Source: Nitrospirota bacterium
GTDB lineage: Bacteria; Nitrospirota; JAOUDF01
Length of the DNA: 37,221 nt
NCBI GenBank assembly: GCA_029859385.1
Contig: JAOUDF010000003.1
Coordinates: 1 to 37,221, forward strand
Reading direction: 5' to 3'
The notes under the pieces: model-generated
Told to the model about the DNA's origin: nothing
Databases searched by the model: none
Seen by the model: only the letters and a program-made list of their open reading frames with translations
Translations under genes and position numbers: made by a program
Part shown: positions 1-6,693 of the stretch, in pieces
How the letters are laid out: every line of letters begins with the position of its first letter
How positions within the stretch are numbered: position 1 is the first letter of the stretch

Positions 1-505
1 CGACCGATCGATCGGATGGCAAAAGCCTTTTAAAGGCCGGCAACAACTGCTCATAGGTGCTTCTCAGGTGTTGCGGCATGACCCGGACATCGCCCAGCAC
101 CGGCATGAAATTGGTATCGCCGCCCCAGCGCGGCACCACATGAACATGGAGATGATCGGCAACGCCCGCACCCGCAACCTTGCCCAAATTGATACCCACA
201 TTGAAGCCCTGCGGATTCATCGCCTCCCTGATCGCTTCCACCGCCATGCCCGTCACCGCCATCAGCTCCGCCTGGGTCTCGGCATCGAGGGAGGCGATCG
301 ATGCCTTGTGCGCGTAGGGTACCACCATGATATGGCCATTGTTGTAAGGGAAGATGTTCATGATGACGAAGGTGCGCCTGCCGCGCCAGAGGATATAGTT
401 CTCTCCGTCCCGGTCTTCGGCGGGCCGGTCACAGAGAAAGCAGCCATCGGCCTTGATCCCCGTCTCAATATATTCCATGCGCCAGGGCGCCCAGAGCCGC
501 TCCAT
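1..505 (-). CDS. HIT-family nucleotide hydrolase/phosphorylase, 3' end beyond window
   Basis: This histidine-triad protein probably acts on dinucleoside polyphosphates or nucleoside conjugates in the cytoplasm. Reading the minus strand from the ATG at 505 gives MERLWAPWRMEYIE, the usual N-terminus of the Ap4A phosphorylase-like branch of the HIT family. A CxxC pair (GCFLCDRP) near residue 20 resembles the zinc-binding Cys pair of that branch. The core YNNGHIMVVPYAH follows, and the histidine triad HVHVVPRW closes the active site. At least 168 codons are open and no stop is met before base 1, so the C-terminus is missing. A plus-strand open frame at 68-946 overlaps it but has no family features. 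The start lies 12 bases downstream of the stop of the ferritin-like gene (518), so the two may be co-transcribed. The family is clear; the substrate is not. Confidence 0.88.
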   Translation of the reverse strand, partial: MERLWAPWRMEYIETGIKADGCFLCDRPAEDRDGENYILWRGRRTFVIMNIFPYNNGHIMVVPYAHKASIASLDAETQAELMAVTGMAVEAIREAMNPQGFNVGINLGKVAGAGVADHLHVHVVPRWGGDTNFMPVLGDVRVMPQHLRSTYEQLLPAFKRLLPSDRSV

Positions 506-517
506 CTTACCGTCTCC

Positions 518-1027
518 CTAGCCACCCCAGGCCATTTTGGAATAGGCTTCCGTCAGCTGTTCGCGGTATTCCTTGAAGAACTTCTCGTGGCTCTTCTCCC
601 ACCGGGCCAGCATCAGGAGCGCCATCTTCGCCTCCCCTTCAGCCTTCTCGGCCATCTTTTCGTAGAACTCGCTGAGGTCCTTTTCGATCAACCATGCGGT
701 ATTGAAGACCGCCACATCAGGGACCATCGATTCATACAGGCACTGTTCCAGGAACTCCTTCTTTGCCCGGTCATCGAAATAGTCAGTGGGTTCAAGGGCT
801 ATTTCACGAAGCTTCGAGAGGTCTACTTCTCCCTTGCCCTTCAGATCTTCAAGAATCTGGGTAATGAAGGCAATATGGCGCTTCTCTTCCTCAATCAACG
901 TTTTAAAGGCGCTGACCGCCTCGCCGACACCCATGCGTTGTATTGACGTTTCGAAAAAGGTCATACCCGTCTTTTCCTGGTTGAGCGCATACTCGAATAT
1001 CTTTATGAGGTTTTCGTTGTTTGACAT
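518..1027 (-). CDS. Ferritin-like (rubrerythrin-type) diiron-domain protein
   Basis: This is a 169-residue all-helical protein. It has a ferritin-like carboxylate pattern: an early helix with NQEKTGMTFFE, then EEEKRHIAFI (an E-x2-H type iron ligand motif), and a later helix EKDLSEFYEKMAEKAEG followed by EKSHEKFF. There is no C-terminal rubredoxin-like CxxC domain, so it is an erythrin-domain protein rather than full rubrerythrin. The likely role is binding a diiron centre for peroxide or iron handling in the cytoplasm; this is inferred from the fold. An upstream start at 1099 is possible, but the ATG at 1027 has a strong ribosome site (AAAGGAG, about 5 bases away) and the segment before it is not family-like. 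A sigma-70-like promoter lies at 1071-1099. The upstream neighbour is separated by its own terminator. Confidence 0.82.
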   Translation of the reverse strand: MSNNENLIKIFEYALNQEKTGMTFFETSIQRMGVGEAVSAFKTLIEEEKRHIAFITQILEDLKGKGEVDLSKLREIALEPTDYFDDRAKKEFLEQCLYESMVPDVAVFNTAWLIEKDLSEFYEKMAEKAEGEAKMALLMLARWEKSHEKFFKEYREQLTEAYSKMAWGG

Positions 1028-1070
1028 CGCCACTCCTTTCGCTGCTCTTTGAGAAAGATTTACAGAGTCG

Positions 1071-1099
1071 AAAATACATGTTTTATGAAATTGTATCAA
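1071..1099 (-). promoter_or_regulatory. Putative sigma-70 promoter of the ferritin-like gene
   Basis: On the minus strand TTGATA (1099-1094) is followed by exactly 17 bases and TATTTT (1076-1071). It lies about 44 bases upstream of the chosen ATG at 1027 and downstream of the CD-NTase terminator, so the ferritin-like gene appears to start its own transcript here. The call rests on pattern only. Confidence 0.45.
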
Positions 1100-1151
1100 G
1101 AACGAACATCCGGGGATGCTTCAGGATCGGCCAAAACCGATAAACAGACAC

Positions 1152-1184
1152 AAAAAAGGCGCCGAAGGTGACCCTTGCGACGCC
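1152..1184 (-). terminator. Rho-independent terminator of the CD-NTase gene
   Basis: About 50 bases after the CD-NTase stop, the minus strand folds into a stem of roughly 11 pairs (GGCGTCG / CGGCGCC, one bulged C, then AAGG/CCTT around a GTCA loop). It is followed directly by TTTTTT. This separates the CD-NTase transcript from the ferritin-like gene. Confidence 0.8.
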
Positions 1185-1232
1185 TCACTAATTCTAGAAA
1201 TACAACGGCCGCCAGCCCAGTGGCCGACAACC

Positions 1233-2156
1233 TCAGACAGTAACCTTGCAGACAAATCCTTTCTTTTTCTGGGCAGGGGCCGTTTCAAGCGGGTATGCCA
1301 CACCAAATACCTGCCGCCACTTCTCCTGGGCAAATCCGTCGTACCCCGCGGAGCTGAACTGGATCGCCTCATCCGCCAGTTTCAGCGAACGGGCCGCGAT
1401 ATGCTGGAACTTCCCCTGCGACCAGATATACTGGCCGCTGCCAACCGTCATCATAGTGTCCCGTTCGGGTCTCTCCGCAAGATATTTCATGAAATCGCGA
1501 CACATCCAGTCGTAGTAGAGCACAGACTTGTCCCTGTACCGCCAGTCCTTTATGAAGTTATACGCCAGCGTATCCAGTTGCAGTCCGCCCACAGGAACCG
1601 ACCAGAGGTTCTTCCAGGCCCTCATCATCCGGCAGAGCCACTTGAGGTTGCCGTTGGTCTGGCTGCTCATGGCGGCGATGGTCTCTATCTCCGCCTTCGG
1701 GTGCGTCGTTTTCCAGCTCCCTCCCAGGTTGGCGTCGGGACAGGTATAGCTGCCGTCCTTGTTGAGGAAGGCAGGCACTATCTCGAAGGCCACGCCATCG
1801 GGATAGCTGATGACGACAGCCTGTCCATTGGCGCCAATCCTGGCATTGGGGAATGTCTTCTGAAGAGACGCCTGTACATCGAGCAGAAGGGAGAACTGCC
1901 CGTTGGGTTTCATGGAGGCGTATCGCTCATAGCTTTCATCGGGAAGACAGAAGATCATATCAAGGTCGATACAGCCGCGAATGGCAGTACCCCTTCCGTA
2001 CGATCCGGTGCAGAGGCTGTGGGCGGTCCTTGAATCCACCCCGCGAAAATCGGCATTGAGGCGCCGCACAACAAGGTGATACCGCTGCAGCAGGCCCTCC
2101 CGGTTATCGATAACCAGCCTGCCGCAAAATTCCCTGAAATCATCGCCTGCGCCCAC
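1233..2156 (-). CDS. CD-NTase (SMODS/cGAS-DncV-like nucleotidyltransferase), orphan
   Basis: This is a 307-residue enzyme predicted to make a cyclic di- or oligonucleotide signal. The nucleotidyltransferase signature is intact: GSYGRGT with G51-S52, the metal-binding pair D64 and D66 in CIDLDMIFCLP, and a third acidic residue E115 in VAFEIVPAF. The helical C-terminal part ends with the family-like WRQVFGVAYP. The frame is open to 2318, but that extension runs back through the msrAB terminator and a sigma-54 promoter. The GTG at 2156 has an excellent ribosome site (GGGAGGAA at 2168-2161), so I place the start there. The gene has its own promoter and terminator. In CBASS systems such synthases sit beside an effector (phospholipase, nuclease or membrane protein); here the neighbours are methionine sulfoxide reductase and a ferritin-like protein. 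The product nucleotide cannot be read from sequence. Family is near certain; an anti-phage role is only one possibility. Confidence 0.88.
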   Translation of the reverse strand: MGAGDDFREFCGRLVIDNREGLLQRYHLVVRRLNADFRGVDSRTAHSLCTGSYGRGTAIRGCIDLDMIFCLPDESYERYASMKPNGQFSLLLDVQASLQKTFPNARIGANGQAVVISYPDGVAFEIVPAFLNKDGSYTCPDANLGGSWKTTHPKAEIETIAAMSSQTNGNLKWLCRMMRAWKNLWSVPVGGLQLDTLAYNFIKDWRYRDKSVLYYDWMCRDFMKYLAERPERDTMMTVGSGQYIWSQGKFQHIAARSLKLADEAIQFSSAGYDGFAQEKWRQVFGVAYPLETAPAQKKKGFVCKVTV

Positions 2157-2232
2157 AGTCTTCCTCCCGTCATCAAACTCGTTAAAGCCTTCCGGGCGAC
2201 AACCGCCCGAAAGAGTATCTGTAACGAGTAGA

Positions 2233-2247
2233 GCAACAGGAGTGCCA
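2233..2247 (-). promoter_or_regulatory. Sigma-54 (-24/-12) promoter of the CD-NTase gene
   Basis: The minus strand reads TGGCAC (2247-2242), five bases, then TTGC (2236-2233), preceded by C and followed by T. This matches the RpoN consensus TGGCACG-N4-TTGCW at every core position and spacing except the base after TGGCAC. It puts transcription start near 2221, about 65 bases before the GTG. It lies inside the unlikely N-terminal extension of the reading frame, which supports the shorter start. An enhancer-binding activator would be needed; I cannot identify its site. Confidence 0.72.
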
Positions 2248-2271
2248 GACGGCGGAACTGGGTAACCAACT

Positions 2272-2310
2272 GAAAAATAATGGGCCGCCCCCCTTCCGGG
2301 GATCGGCCCT
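2272..2310 (-). terminator. Rho-independent terminator of msrAB
   Basis: Sixty bases past the msrAB stop the minus strand forms a GC-rich hairpin, GGGCCG / CGGCCC with an inner CCCC/GGGG step, followed by ATTATTTTT. It ends about 25 bases before the sigma-54 element, insulating the next gene from msrAB read-through. Confidence 0.75.
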
Positions 2311-2369
2311 TCAATCAACAGCGTGCCTTTTTGTATCTAGCGGTTTCCTTCATGTAACTGCACGAAGAG

Positions 2370-3443
2370 TTATTTGAACAACCGCTGATATTCGCCATAG
2401 CCCTCCTTTTCCAGCGCGTCTTTCGGGATAAAACGGAGGGCGGCCGAGTTGATGCAGTAACGCAGCCCTGCGGGCTGAGGACCATCGTTGAAGAGATGAC
2501 CGAGGTGCGAGTCGCCGCGGGCGCTCCTTACTTCAGTCCGCACCGTAAAGAGGGAACGGTCTGCCTTCTCCACCATATTCCCCGCTTCGAGGGGCTTGGT
2601 AAAGCTCGGCCATCCCGTCCCCGAGTCGAACTTGTCGGTGGAGGCAAAGAGCGGCTCGCCGGAAACGACGTCAACATAGATACCCTCCTTCTTATTGTCC
2701 CAGTATTCGTTGTCGAAAGGGGGTTCGGTGCCGTTCTCCTGGGTCACTTTATATTGCAGCGGGGTAAGTTTCGATTTCAGCTCTTCCCTGCCCATCTTTT
2801 TCCCTTCAGGATGCCCGCCCCAGGTCTTTTTCAGAAACTGGTCCCGCCCCGAGTTATACCGGTAATACTTGTAACGAACCGGGTTCCTCTTATGGTAGTC
2901 CTGGTGATAATCTTCGGCCCGATAGAACGTCGACGCCTTGATAATCTCCGTTGCAATCGGCTTGTTGAAGACCCCTGATTTACCCAAGGCAGCCTTTGAC
3001 TCCTCCGCCAGCCGCCGTTGCTCGTCGCTATGGTAGAAGATCGCCGACCTGTACTGACCTCCCCTGTCAACAAACGACCCACCCGCATCGGTGGGGTCGA
3101 TCTGCCGCCAGAAGACATCGAGAAGTTGCGCGTACGTCACCTTCGCCGGGTCATAGACCACCTCTATCGACTCCAGATGCCCGGTCCTCCCCGACGAAAC
3201 CTCATCATAGGCAGGGTTATCCTTATGACCGCCGGTGTAGCCGGAGATCACCTCCATGACGCCATCGAGCTTCTCAAAGGGGGGCTCCATGCACCAGAAG
3301 CAGCCCCCGGCAAAGGTGGCCTTTTCATATCTTTCAGGAACAGTCTTCATGGAATCAACCCTCTTGTTTTCATTGCTTTCAATATTGGTGCAGCCGCCAA
3401 GGATTGCGACAAATACCAGAAGTGTAAAAATCCATATTCTCAT
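2370..3443 (-). CDS. msrAB: Bifunctional peptide methionine sulfoxide reductase MsrA-MsrB, lipoprotein
   Basis: This 357-residue fusion repairs oxidised methionine in proteins. MsrA reduces the S-sulfoxide and MsrB the R-sulfoxide. A signal sequence with lipobox LGGC (C18) predicts a lipid-anchored envelope protein. The MsrA domain (about 36-190) has the active-site GGCFWC (C48, C51). The MsrB domain (about 220-350) has SGTGWPSF, the DSHLGHLFNDGP motif and the catalytic Cys at C330 in RYCINSAALRF. The MsrB part has no other cysteine. Both zinc CxxC pairs are therefore absent, and the usual resolving-Cys position in SGxGWPSF is Thr, giving a zinc-free, one-Cys MsrB. The ATG at 3443 fits the signal peptide. 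Its neighbour across a terminator is the CD-NTase; the other side is a long gene-poor stretch. Confidence 0.95.
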   Translation of the reverse strand: MRIWIFTLLVFVAILGGCTNIESNENKRVDSMKTVPERYEKATFAGGCFWCMEPPFEKLDGVMEVISGYTGGHKDNPAYDEVSSGRTGHLESIEVVYDPAKVTYAQLLDVFWRQIDPTDAGGSFVDRGGQYRSAIFYHSDEQRRLAEESKAALGKSGVFNKPIATEIIKASTFYRAEDYHQDYHKRNPVRYKYYRYNSGRDQFLKKTWGGHPEGKKMGREELKSKLTPLQYKVTQENGTEPPFDNEYWDNKKEGIYVDVVSGEPLFASTDKFDSGTGWPSFTKPLEAGNMVEKADRSLFTVRTEVRSARGDSHLGHLFNDGPQPAGLRYCINSAALRFIPKDALEKEGYGEYQRLFK

Positions 3444-4071
3444 GCCTATCTCACCCCATGGATTACCTTACCTATAAATATATCATCATTCCCCAATATC
3501 TCGTCCGAGTATGGATATAAGATATTCGCGATCTCTGGGGGGAGTATCCAATAAAGCCAACAGAGTCCATCTGTTATTACGTCGGCGGTTAAACAAGTGA
3601 AACATCCTGTCATGCCCGAGTGATTCTATCGGGCATCCAGTGGTATGAATTCCCGCTTTCCCGGAAACGACGTCCTTTCAGTATTTTATTGCCGCAGCAA
3701 TAACAACAAACCACTCCCAATGAAACGACAATCATTTTCCGCATAAAGCGTATATAGCCGTCACAACACCACAAGCTAACATTCAGAAACCTCAAAAATA
3801 TCTCTTCCATCTTCAATCATGTATCGCAAAAAAAACTTACTAAATCAAACTCTTGACGGCAAACTACTGATGTATTAATTTTTTTAAATCTTTTACCGTC
3901 TCGTCGTCGCGTGCGGCAACTATCAGTGAGACAGTTGATATTGCACTGTATTAACCGCGAGATGGAGCGTGTCATTGGAGAAGGCTCGAAGGCTTCTCGA
4001 TCAGCAAACATCTTTAGAAACCCAAGATAAGTTAGCCACAACTATCTATTGGTTTTAACTATACAAACAAC
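3444..4071. other. Gene-poor AT-rich intergenic stretch
   Basis: About 630 bases lie between the msrAB start and the ribosome site of the PEP-CTERM gene. Short minus-strand open frames (3610-3816 and 3817-4041) have no recognisable domain and no good ribosome site, so I do not call them genes. The stretch holds one degenerate palindromic repeat (3608-3673). I found no riboswitch, tRNA or clear sigma-54 site. The promoters of msrAB and the PEP-CTERM gene must lie here, but I cannot place them with confidence. Confidence 0.5.
3608..3673. repeat. Degenerate dispersed palindromic repeat
   Basis: A perfect 7-bp hairpin (ATGCCCG / CGGGCAT) is followed by a GAATTCCCGCTTTCCCGG segment. Together they resemble the widespread intergenic repeat built around GTCATTCCCGC and GGGAATCCAG. 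A related copy is at 12263-12366. Confidence 0.5.
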
Positions 4072-4086
4072 CAAGGAGGAGAAACC

Positions 4087-4773
4087 GTGAACAAATGTTT
4101 ATTGTTGGCAGCGATAGTGGTGCTTGGTATATCGAATATAGCCCATGCTGATCTGATCAATCGGGGCGGCGGTACATCAGCCCACGGCACATATAACCTG
4201 ATCTACGACACCGACCGCAACATCACATGGTATGACTACACCAATTCACAGGACACTTGGTGGAATCAGGTAGACTGGGCATCGAACCTGTCGGTCACAT
4301 TTGATGGCCAGACGTTTATCAACTGGCGCCTGCCGGAGACGGTAGACGGCGTTTATTCCTATAAATATAAATATGACAGTAGCGCCACCGCCGGCTTCAA
4401 CATTACCAGTAGCGAGCTTGGCCACCTGTATTACACAGAGCTTGGGAACTTGGGTATGTACGATACAAACGGACATCCTCGCGCTGCCGGAACTTACGGC
4501 CTTATAAACAGCGCCCCCTTCCAGAACTTGCTTTCTAACTCCTATTGGTCGGGCACGGAGCACGCGCTCACGCTTACTCCTGACGCGTGGATATTCTCTA
4601 CTTCTTTCGGTAACCAGTATATATACACGCAGGGCCTCTACTTACACGCTTTGGCTGTGCATGATGGCGATGTTGCAGCCGCGCCGCTGCCCGCGCCGGA
4701 ACCCACTACTTGGCTGCTGCTGGGAAGCGGTCTTGTCGGCTTGGTGGCATTTAGGAAGGTGATCAATCGTTAG
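4087..4773 (+). CDS. PEP-CTERM sorting-signal protein, secreted
   Basis: This is a 228-residue exported protein of unknown biochemical role. It has an N-terminal signal peptide (MNKCLLLAAIVVLGISNIAHA), a Trp/Tyr-rich middle part, and a C-terminal tripartite PEP-CTERM signal. The signal starts near residue 204: PEPTTW, a hydrophobic helix, then a basic tail (RKVINR). Proteins with this tail are processed by an exosortase and are usually linked to exopolysaccharide or surface structures. The middle part (IYDTDRNITWYDYTN, FINWRLPETVDG, SYWSGTEH) resembles the DUF1566/Lcl C-terminal domain seen in many such proteins. The start is a GTG with ribosome site AAGGAGG at about 4072-4079. No exosortase gene is nearby, so sorting must be done by a protein encoded elsewhere. 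Confidence 0.85.
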   Translation: MNKCLLLAAIVVLGISNIAHADLINRGGGTSAHGTYNLIYDTDRNITWYDYTNSQDTWWNQVDWASNLSVTFDGQTFINWRLPETVDGVYSYKYKYDSSATAGFNITSSELGHLYYTELGNLGMYDTNGHPRAAGTYGLINSAPFQNLLSNSYWSGTEHALTLTPDAWIFSTSFGNQYIYTQGLYLHALAVHDGDVAAAPLPAPEPTTWLLLGSGLVGLVAFRKVINR

Positions 4774-4829
4774 CGGCGTATTACACGGCAACGTCTTCAC
4801 CCTTCGACCTAGCATAACCTGCTGCCTGA

Positions 4830-5033
4830 TTAATAATGCGGTGGGGGTACTTCCTCTGACAGGTCTTTGACGTCGGCGGGAATCAGGGCGCGAAGCTTTT
4901 GTTTGAGAAACTCGACGTCGCTGACAAGCTGGTCGATGGCCTTCTGCTGGGTGATAACCACCTCGTTAAGCTGCTGGATGGTCTCTTCATGCTGCATGAT
5001 ATGGAGTTCTATGTCGACAAGGCGGGATTCCAT
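4830..5033 (-). CDS. slyX: SlyX family protein
   Basis: This is a 67-residue coiled-coil protein. The N-terminal segment MESRLVDIELHIMQHEETIQQLNEVV and the proline-rich ending (PPPHY) match the SlyX family, which also has the usual length of about 70 residues. The family's molecular role is not established. It lies convergent with the PEP-CTERM gene and divergent from the membrane-fusion protein gene. There is a TCAGAGG-type ribosome site a few bases before the ATG at 5033. Confidence 0.8.
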   Translation of the reverse strand: MESRLVDIELHIMQHEETIQQLNEVVITQQKAIDQLVSDVEFLKQKLRALIPADVKDLSEEVPPPHY

Positions 5034-5161
5034 AAACCTCTGATCTCCTCTTTTCTTCGAGTTTAATCAAGCTTATCACACCCACGGCCGATTTTATAAT
5101 GGTCTTCTCTCATCCGTCTTTGGTATCTTGTGTAACATGAAGCCCATTGGAACCGACCGGC

Positions 5162-6382
5162 ATGTATAAAAAACTCGCCATTATCGTCATACTGATCGCC
5201 ATTGTGGCCGGAGCGGTGTACCTCATCAAAAAGCCCCAGGCCGCCGTCCCGGTGAAGACCCTCACTGTCGCAAAGGGCGATTTCACCATCTCCGTCTCGT
5301 CTGCCACCACTTCCACGGTAAAGTCGGAGCGTGAAATCAACATAAGCGCGCAGCGCAACGGGAAGCTCATTGCCTTTTCCCTTAATGAGGGTGATCTCGT
5401 AAAGAAAGGGCAGGTGGTCGCCCGCCTCGACAGCGAGGAGGCCGAACTCCAGGTACAGCAGGCCGGAGCATCGCTGCGGCAGGCAAAGGCGCGCATCGGG
5501 CAGATCCAGGCCGAAATCACCATGGCTCGGGAATCATCCATGGCCCAGGTCGCCGAGGCAAAGGCCGCGCTGGATGAAGCCGCCAGCGACCTCAAGCGAA
5601 AGCAGATTTTGTTCGAGCGCGGGATGATCTCCCGGCAGGAGATCGACGCGGCGGTCGGCGCGGAGGGCGGGGCCCGGGGTCGCTACGACAACGCCATTGC
5701 CAATCGCGCCCAGGAGCAGATAAAGGAGGACGAGCTGACAACGGCCCGGGCACGGCTGAGAGAGCTCGAGGCCACTCTCGGCCTGACCAGCCTTCAGGTC
5801 GACTACGGCACGATCCACGCCCCCATCAATGGCGTGGTATCAAAAAAGCTGGTGGAGCAGGGGGAATATGTCATGACCGGCGCTCCACTGTTCCGGCTCA
5901 CCGATCCCGGCAACCTCTATATCGAAGTCGCCATCGACGAGTTCGACGCAAAATACCTCAAGCTGGGGCAGGCCGCCAAGGTGCGGATGGACGCCTTCCC
6001 CGGTGAGCATTTTACGGGCAGGGTGACGCTGGTCTCCCCCATTGTCATCGGTGAAAAGCTCCAGACAAGGACCTTCCTGGTGCGGGTGATGCTCGACGAC
6101 CGGAGGATAAAGATAGTCCCCGGCATGTCGGCCGATGTGGAGATCATCGCCCAGGAGGTGAGCGGGGTGCTGTCGATCCCCACTTCATCCATCGTGGAAA
6201 AGGACCAGCGGAAGATGGTCTATGTAGTCGCAGAGGGCAAGGCCGTCCTGACTCCTGTCACCAGGGGTATTACCACATGGAACGCAACGGAGATCACCGC
6301 GGGGCTGACGGAAGGGCGAAAGATCGTCACCAATCCCGAGGTACTGAACCTGCGCGACAATGTCCGGGTGAAGGAACAGTAG
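5162..6382 (+). CDS. Periplasmic membrane-fusion (HlyD/RND adaptor) protein
   Basis: This 406-residue adaptor is of the kind that bridges an inner-membrane pump and an outer-membrane channel. A single N-terminal membrane anchor (residues about 5-23) is followed by a lipoyl-like half (GKLIAFSLNEGDLVKKGQVVARLDSEEAE) and an alpha-helical hairpin (about 95-200). The second lipoyl half follows (TIHAPINGVVSKKLVEQGEYV), then beta-barrel and membrane-proximal parts (PGMSADVEIIAQ). The frame is open from a TTG at 5147, but the ATG at 5162 begins the anchor cleanly; neither has a strong ribosome site. No ABC or RND permease follows (the next gene is tRNA-Sec), so its partner is encoded elsewhere. Confidence 0.87.
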   Translation: MYKKLAIIVILIAIVAGAVYLIKKPQAAVPVKTLTVAKGDFTISVSSATTSTVKSEREINISAQRNGKLIAFSLNEGDLVKKGQVVARLDSEEAELQVQQAGASLRQAKARIGQIQAEITMARESSMAQVAEAKAALDEAASDLKRKQILFERGMISRQEIDAAVGAEGGARGRYDNAIANRAQEQIKEDELTTARARLRELEATLGLTSLQVDYGTIHAPINGVVSKKLVEQGEYVMTGAPLFRLTDPGNLYIEVAIDEFDAKYLKLGQAAKVRMDAFPGEHFTGRVTLVSPIVIGEKLQTRTFLVRVMLDDRRIKIVPGMSADVEIIAQEVSGVLSIPTSSIVEKDQRKMVYVVAEGKAVLTPVTRGITTWNATEITAGLTEGRKIVTNPEVLNLRDNVRVKEQ

Positions 6383-6401
6383 GCAGGCTGAAGAGAAAGG
6401 C

Positions 6402-6430
6402 TCGACAGTTCCTCAATAATTCTGTATCGT
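6402..6430 (+). promoter_or_regulatory. Putative promoter of tRNA-Sec
   Basis: TCGACA (6402-6407), 17 bases, then TATCGT (6425-6430). The predicted start falls about 5 bases before the tRNA. The hexamers are imperfect, but spacing and position fit a sigma-70 promoter. Confidence 0.4.
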
Positions 6431-6441
6431 TATGTCGACGA

Positions 6442-6539
6442 GGGAGCGGATAGGGTCTGGTGGCTCTTGCGGACTTCAAATCCGTGGGCGGACATCCCCG
6501 CGATGGCCGCGGTGGGTTCGATTCCCACCCCTCCCGCCA
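6442..6539 (+). tRNA. selC: tRNA-Sec (anticodon UCA), CCA encoded
   Basis: This is a 98-base selenocysteine tRNA. A 6-bp D stem with a 4-base loop is typical of tRNA-Sec. The anticodon arm is GCGGA-CTTCAAA-TCCGT with anticodon TCA at 6476-6478. A long variable arm (GCGG-A-CATC / GATG-G-CCGC) is present, as is a T arm GTGGG-TTCGATT-CCCAC. The end is discriminator G plus encoded CCA. The 5' strand of the acceptor (GGGAGCGG) is the 8 bases expected for bacterial tRNA-Sec. The 3' strand between T arm and discriminator is only 7 (CCCTCCC), so C6 is left bulged or mismatched. That is either a real variation or a missing base. The gene stands just upstream of selD and selA. The identity is certain from anticodon and architecture. 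Confidence 0.95.
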
Positions 6540-6570
6540 GAACTGGAAACTAAAACCAGGAAACAGGAAA

Positions 6571-6670
6571 TTTTTCGCAAGGTCAAGGCGGACGAAGAAT
6601 TGCGCGGAGGCGTACATTGAAGTACGTCGCACAAGCAATCCTGAAGTCCAACGCAGAGATTGCGGAAAAG
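6571..6670. repeat. Imperfect ~100-bp intergenic palindrome
   Basis: The sequence from TTTTTCGCAAGG to GATTGCGGAAAAG folds back on itself imperfectly around a CGTAC-ATTGAA-GTACG centre (6611-6626). It lies between tRNA-Sec and the PilZ gene. It looks like a dispersed intergenic repeat rather than a regulatory RNA, but copy number cannot be judged here. Confidence 0.5.
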
Positions 6671-6693
6671 GGCCTGTTTCAAAAGAGGTGTGC

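Noticed and set aside
68..946. A 292-codon plus-strand open frame
   Set aside because: It lies antisense to the HIT gene and the ferritin-like gene, both with clear family motifs.
1116..2033. A plus-strand open frame opposite the CD-NTase, considered as a possible partner or effector
   Set aside because: Its sequence mirrors the CD-NTase codons, with no hydrophobic or catalytic pattern and no ribosome site.
518..3443. A complete CBASS operon around the CD-NTase
   Set aside because: The flanking genes are clearly MsrAB and a ferritin-like protein. Terminators separate them and no effector is present.
3610..4041. Two short minus-strand frames (68 and 74 codons)
   Set aside because: No ribosome site, low-complexity or Arg/Ser-rich translation, and one contains the palindromic repeat.
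3444..4086. A GEMM/c-di-GMP or cGAMP riboswitch before the PEP-CTERM gene
   Set aside because: I looked for the conserved GCAAA/ACGCAAAG blocks and the tetraloop receptor and found none.
3990..4086. A sigma-54 promoter for the PEP-CTERM gene
   Set aside because: The closest match (TGGAGC...TTGG) has wrong spacing for the -24/-12 pair.
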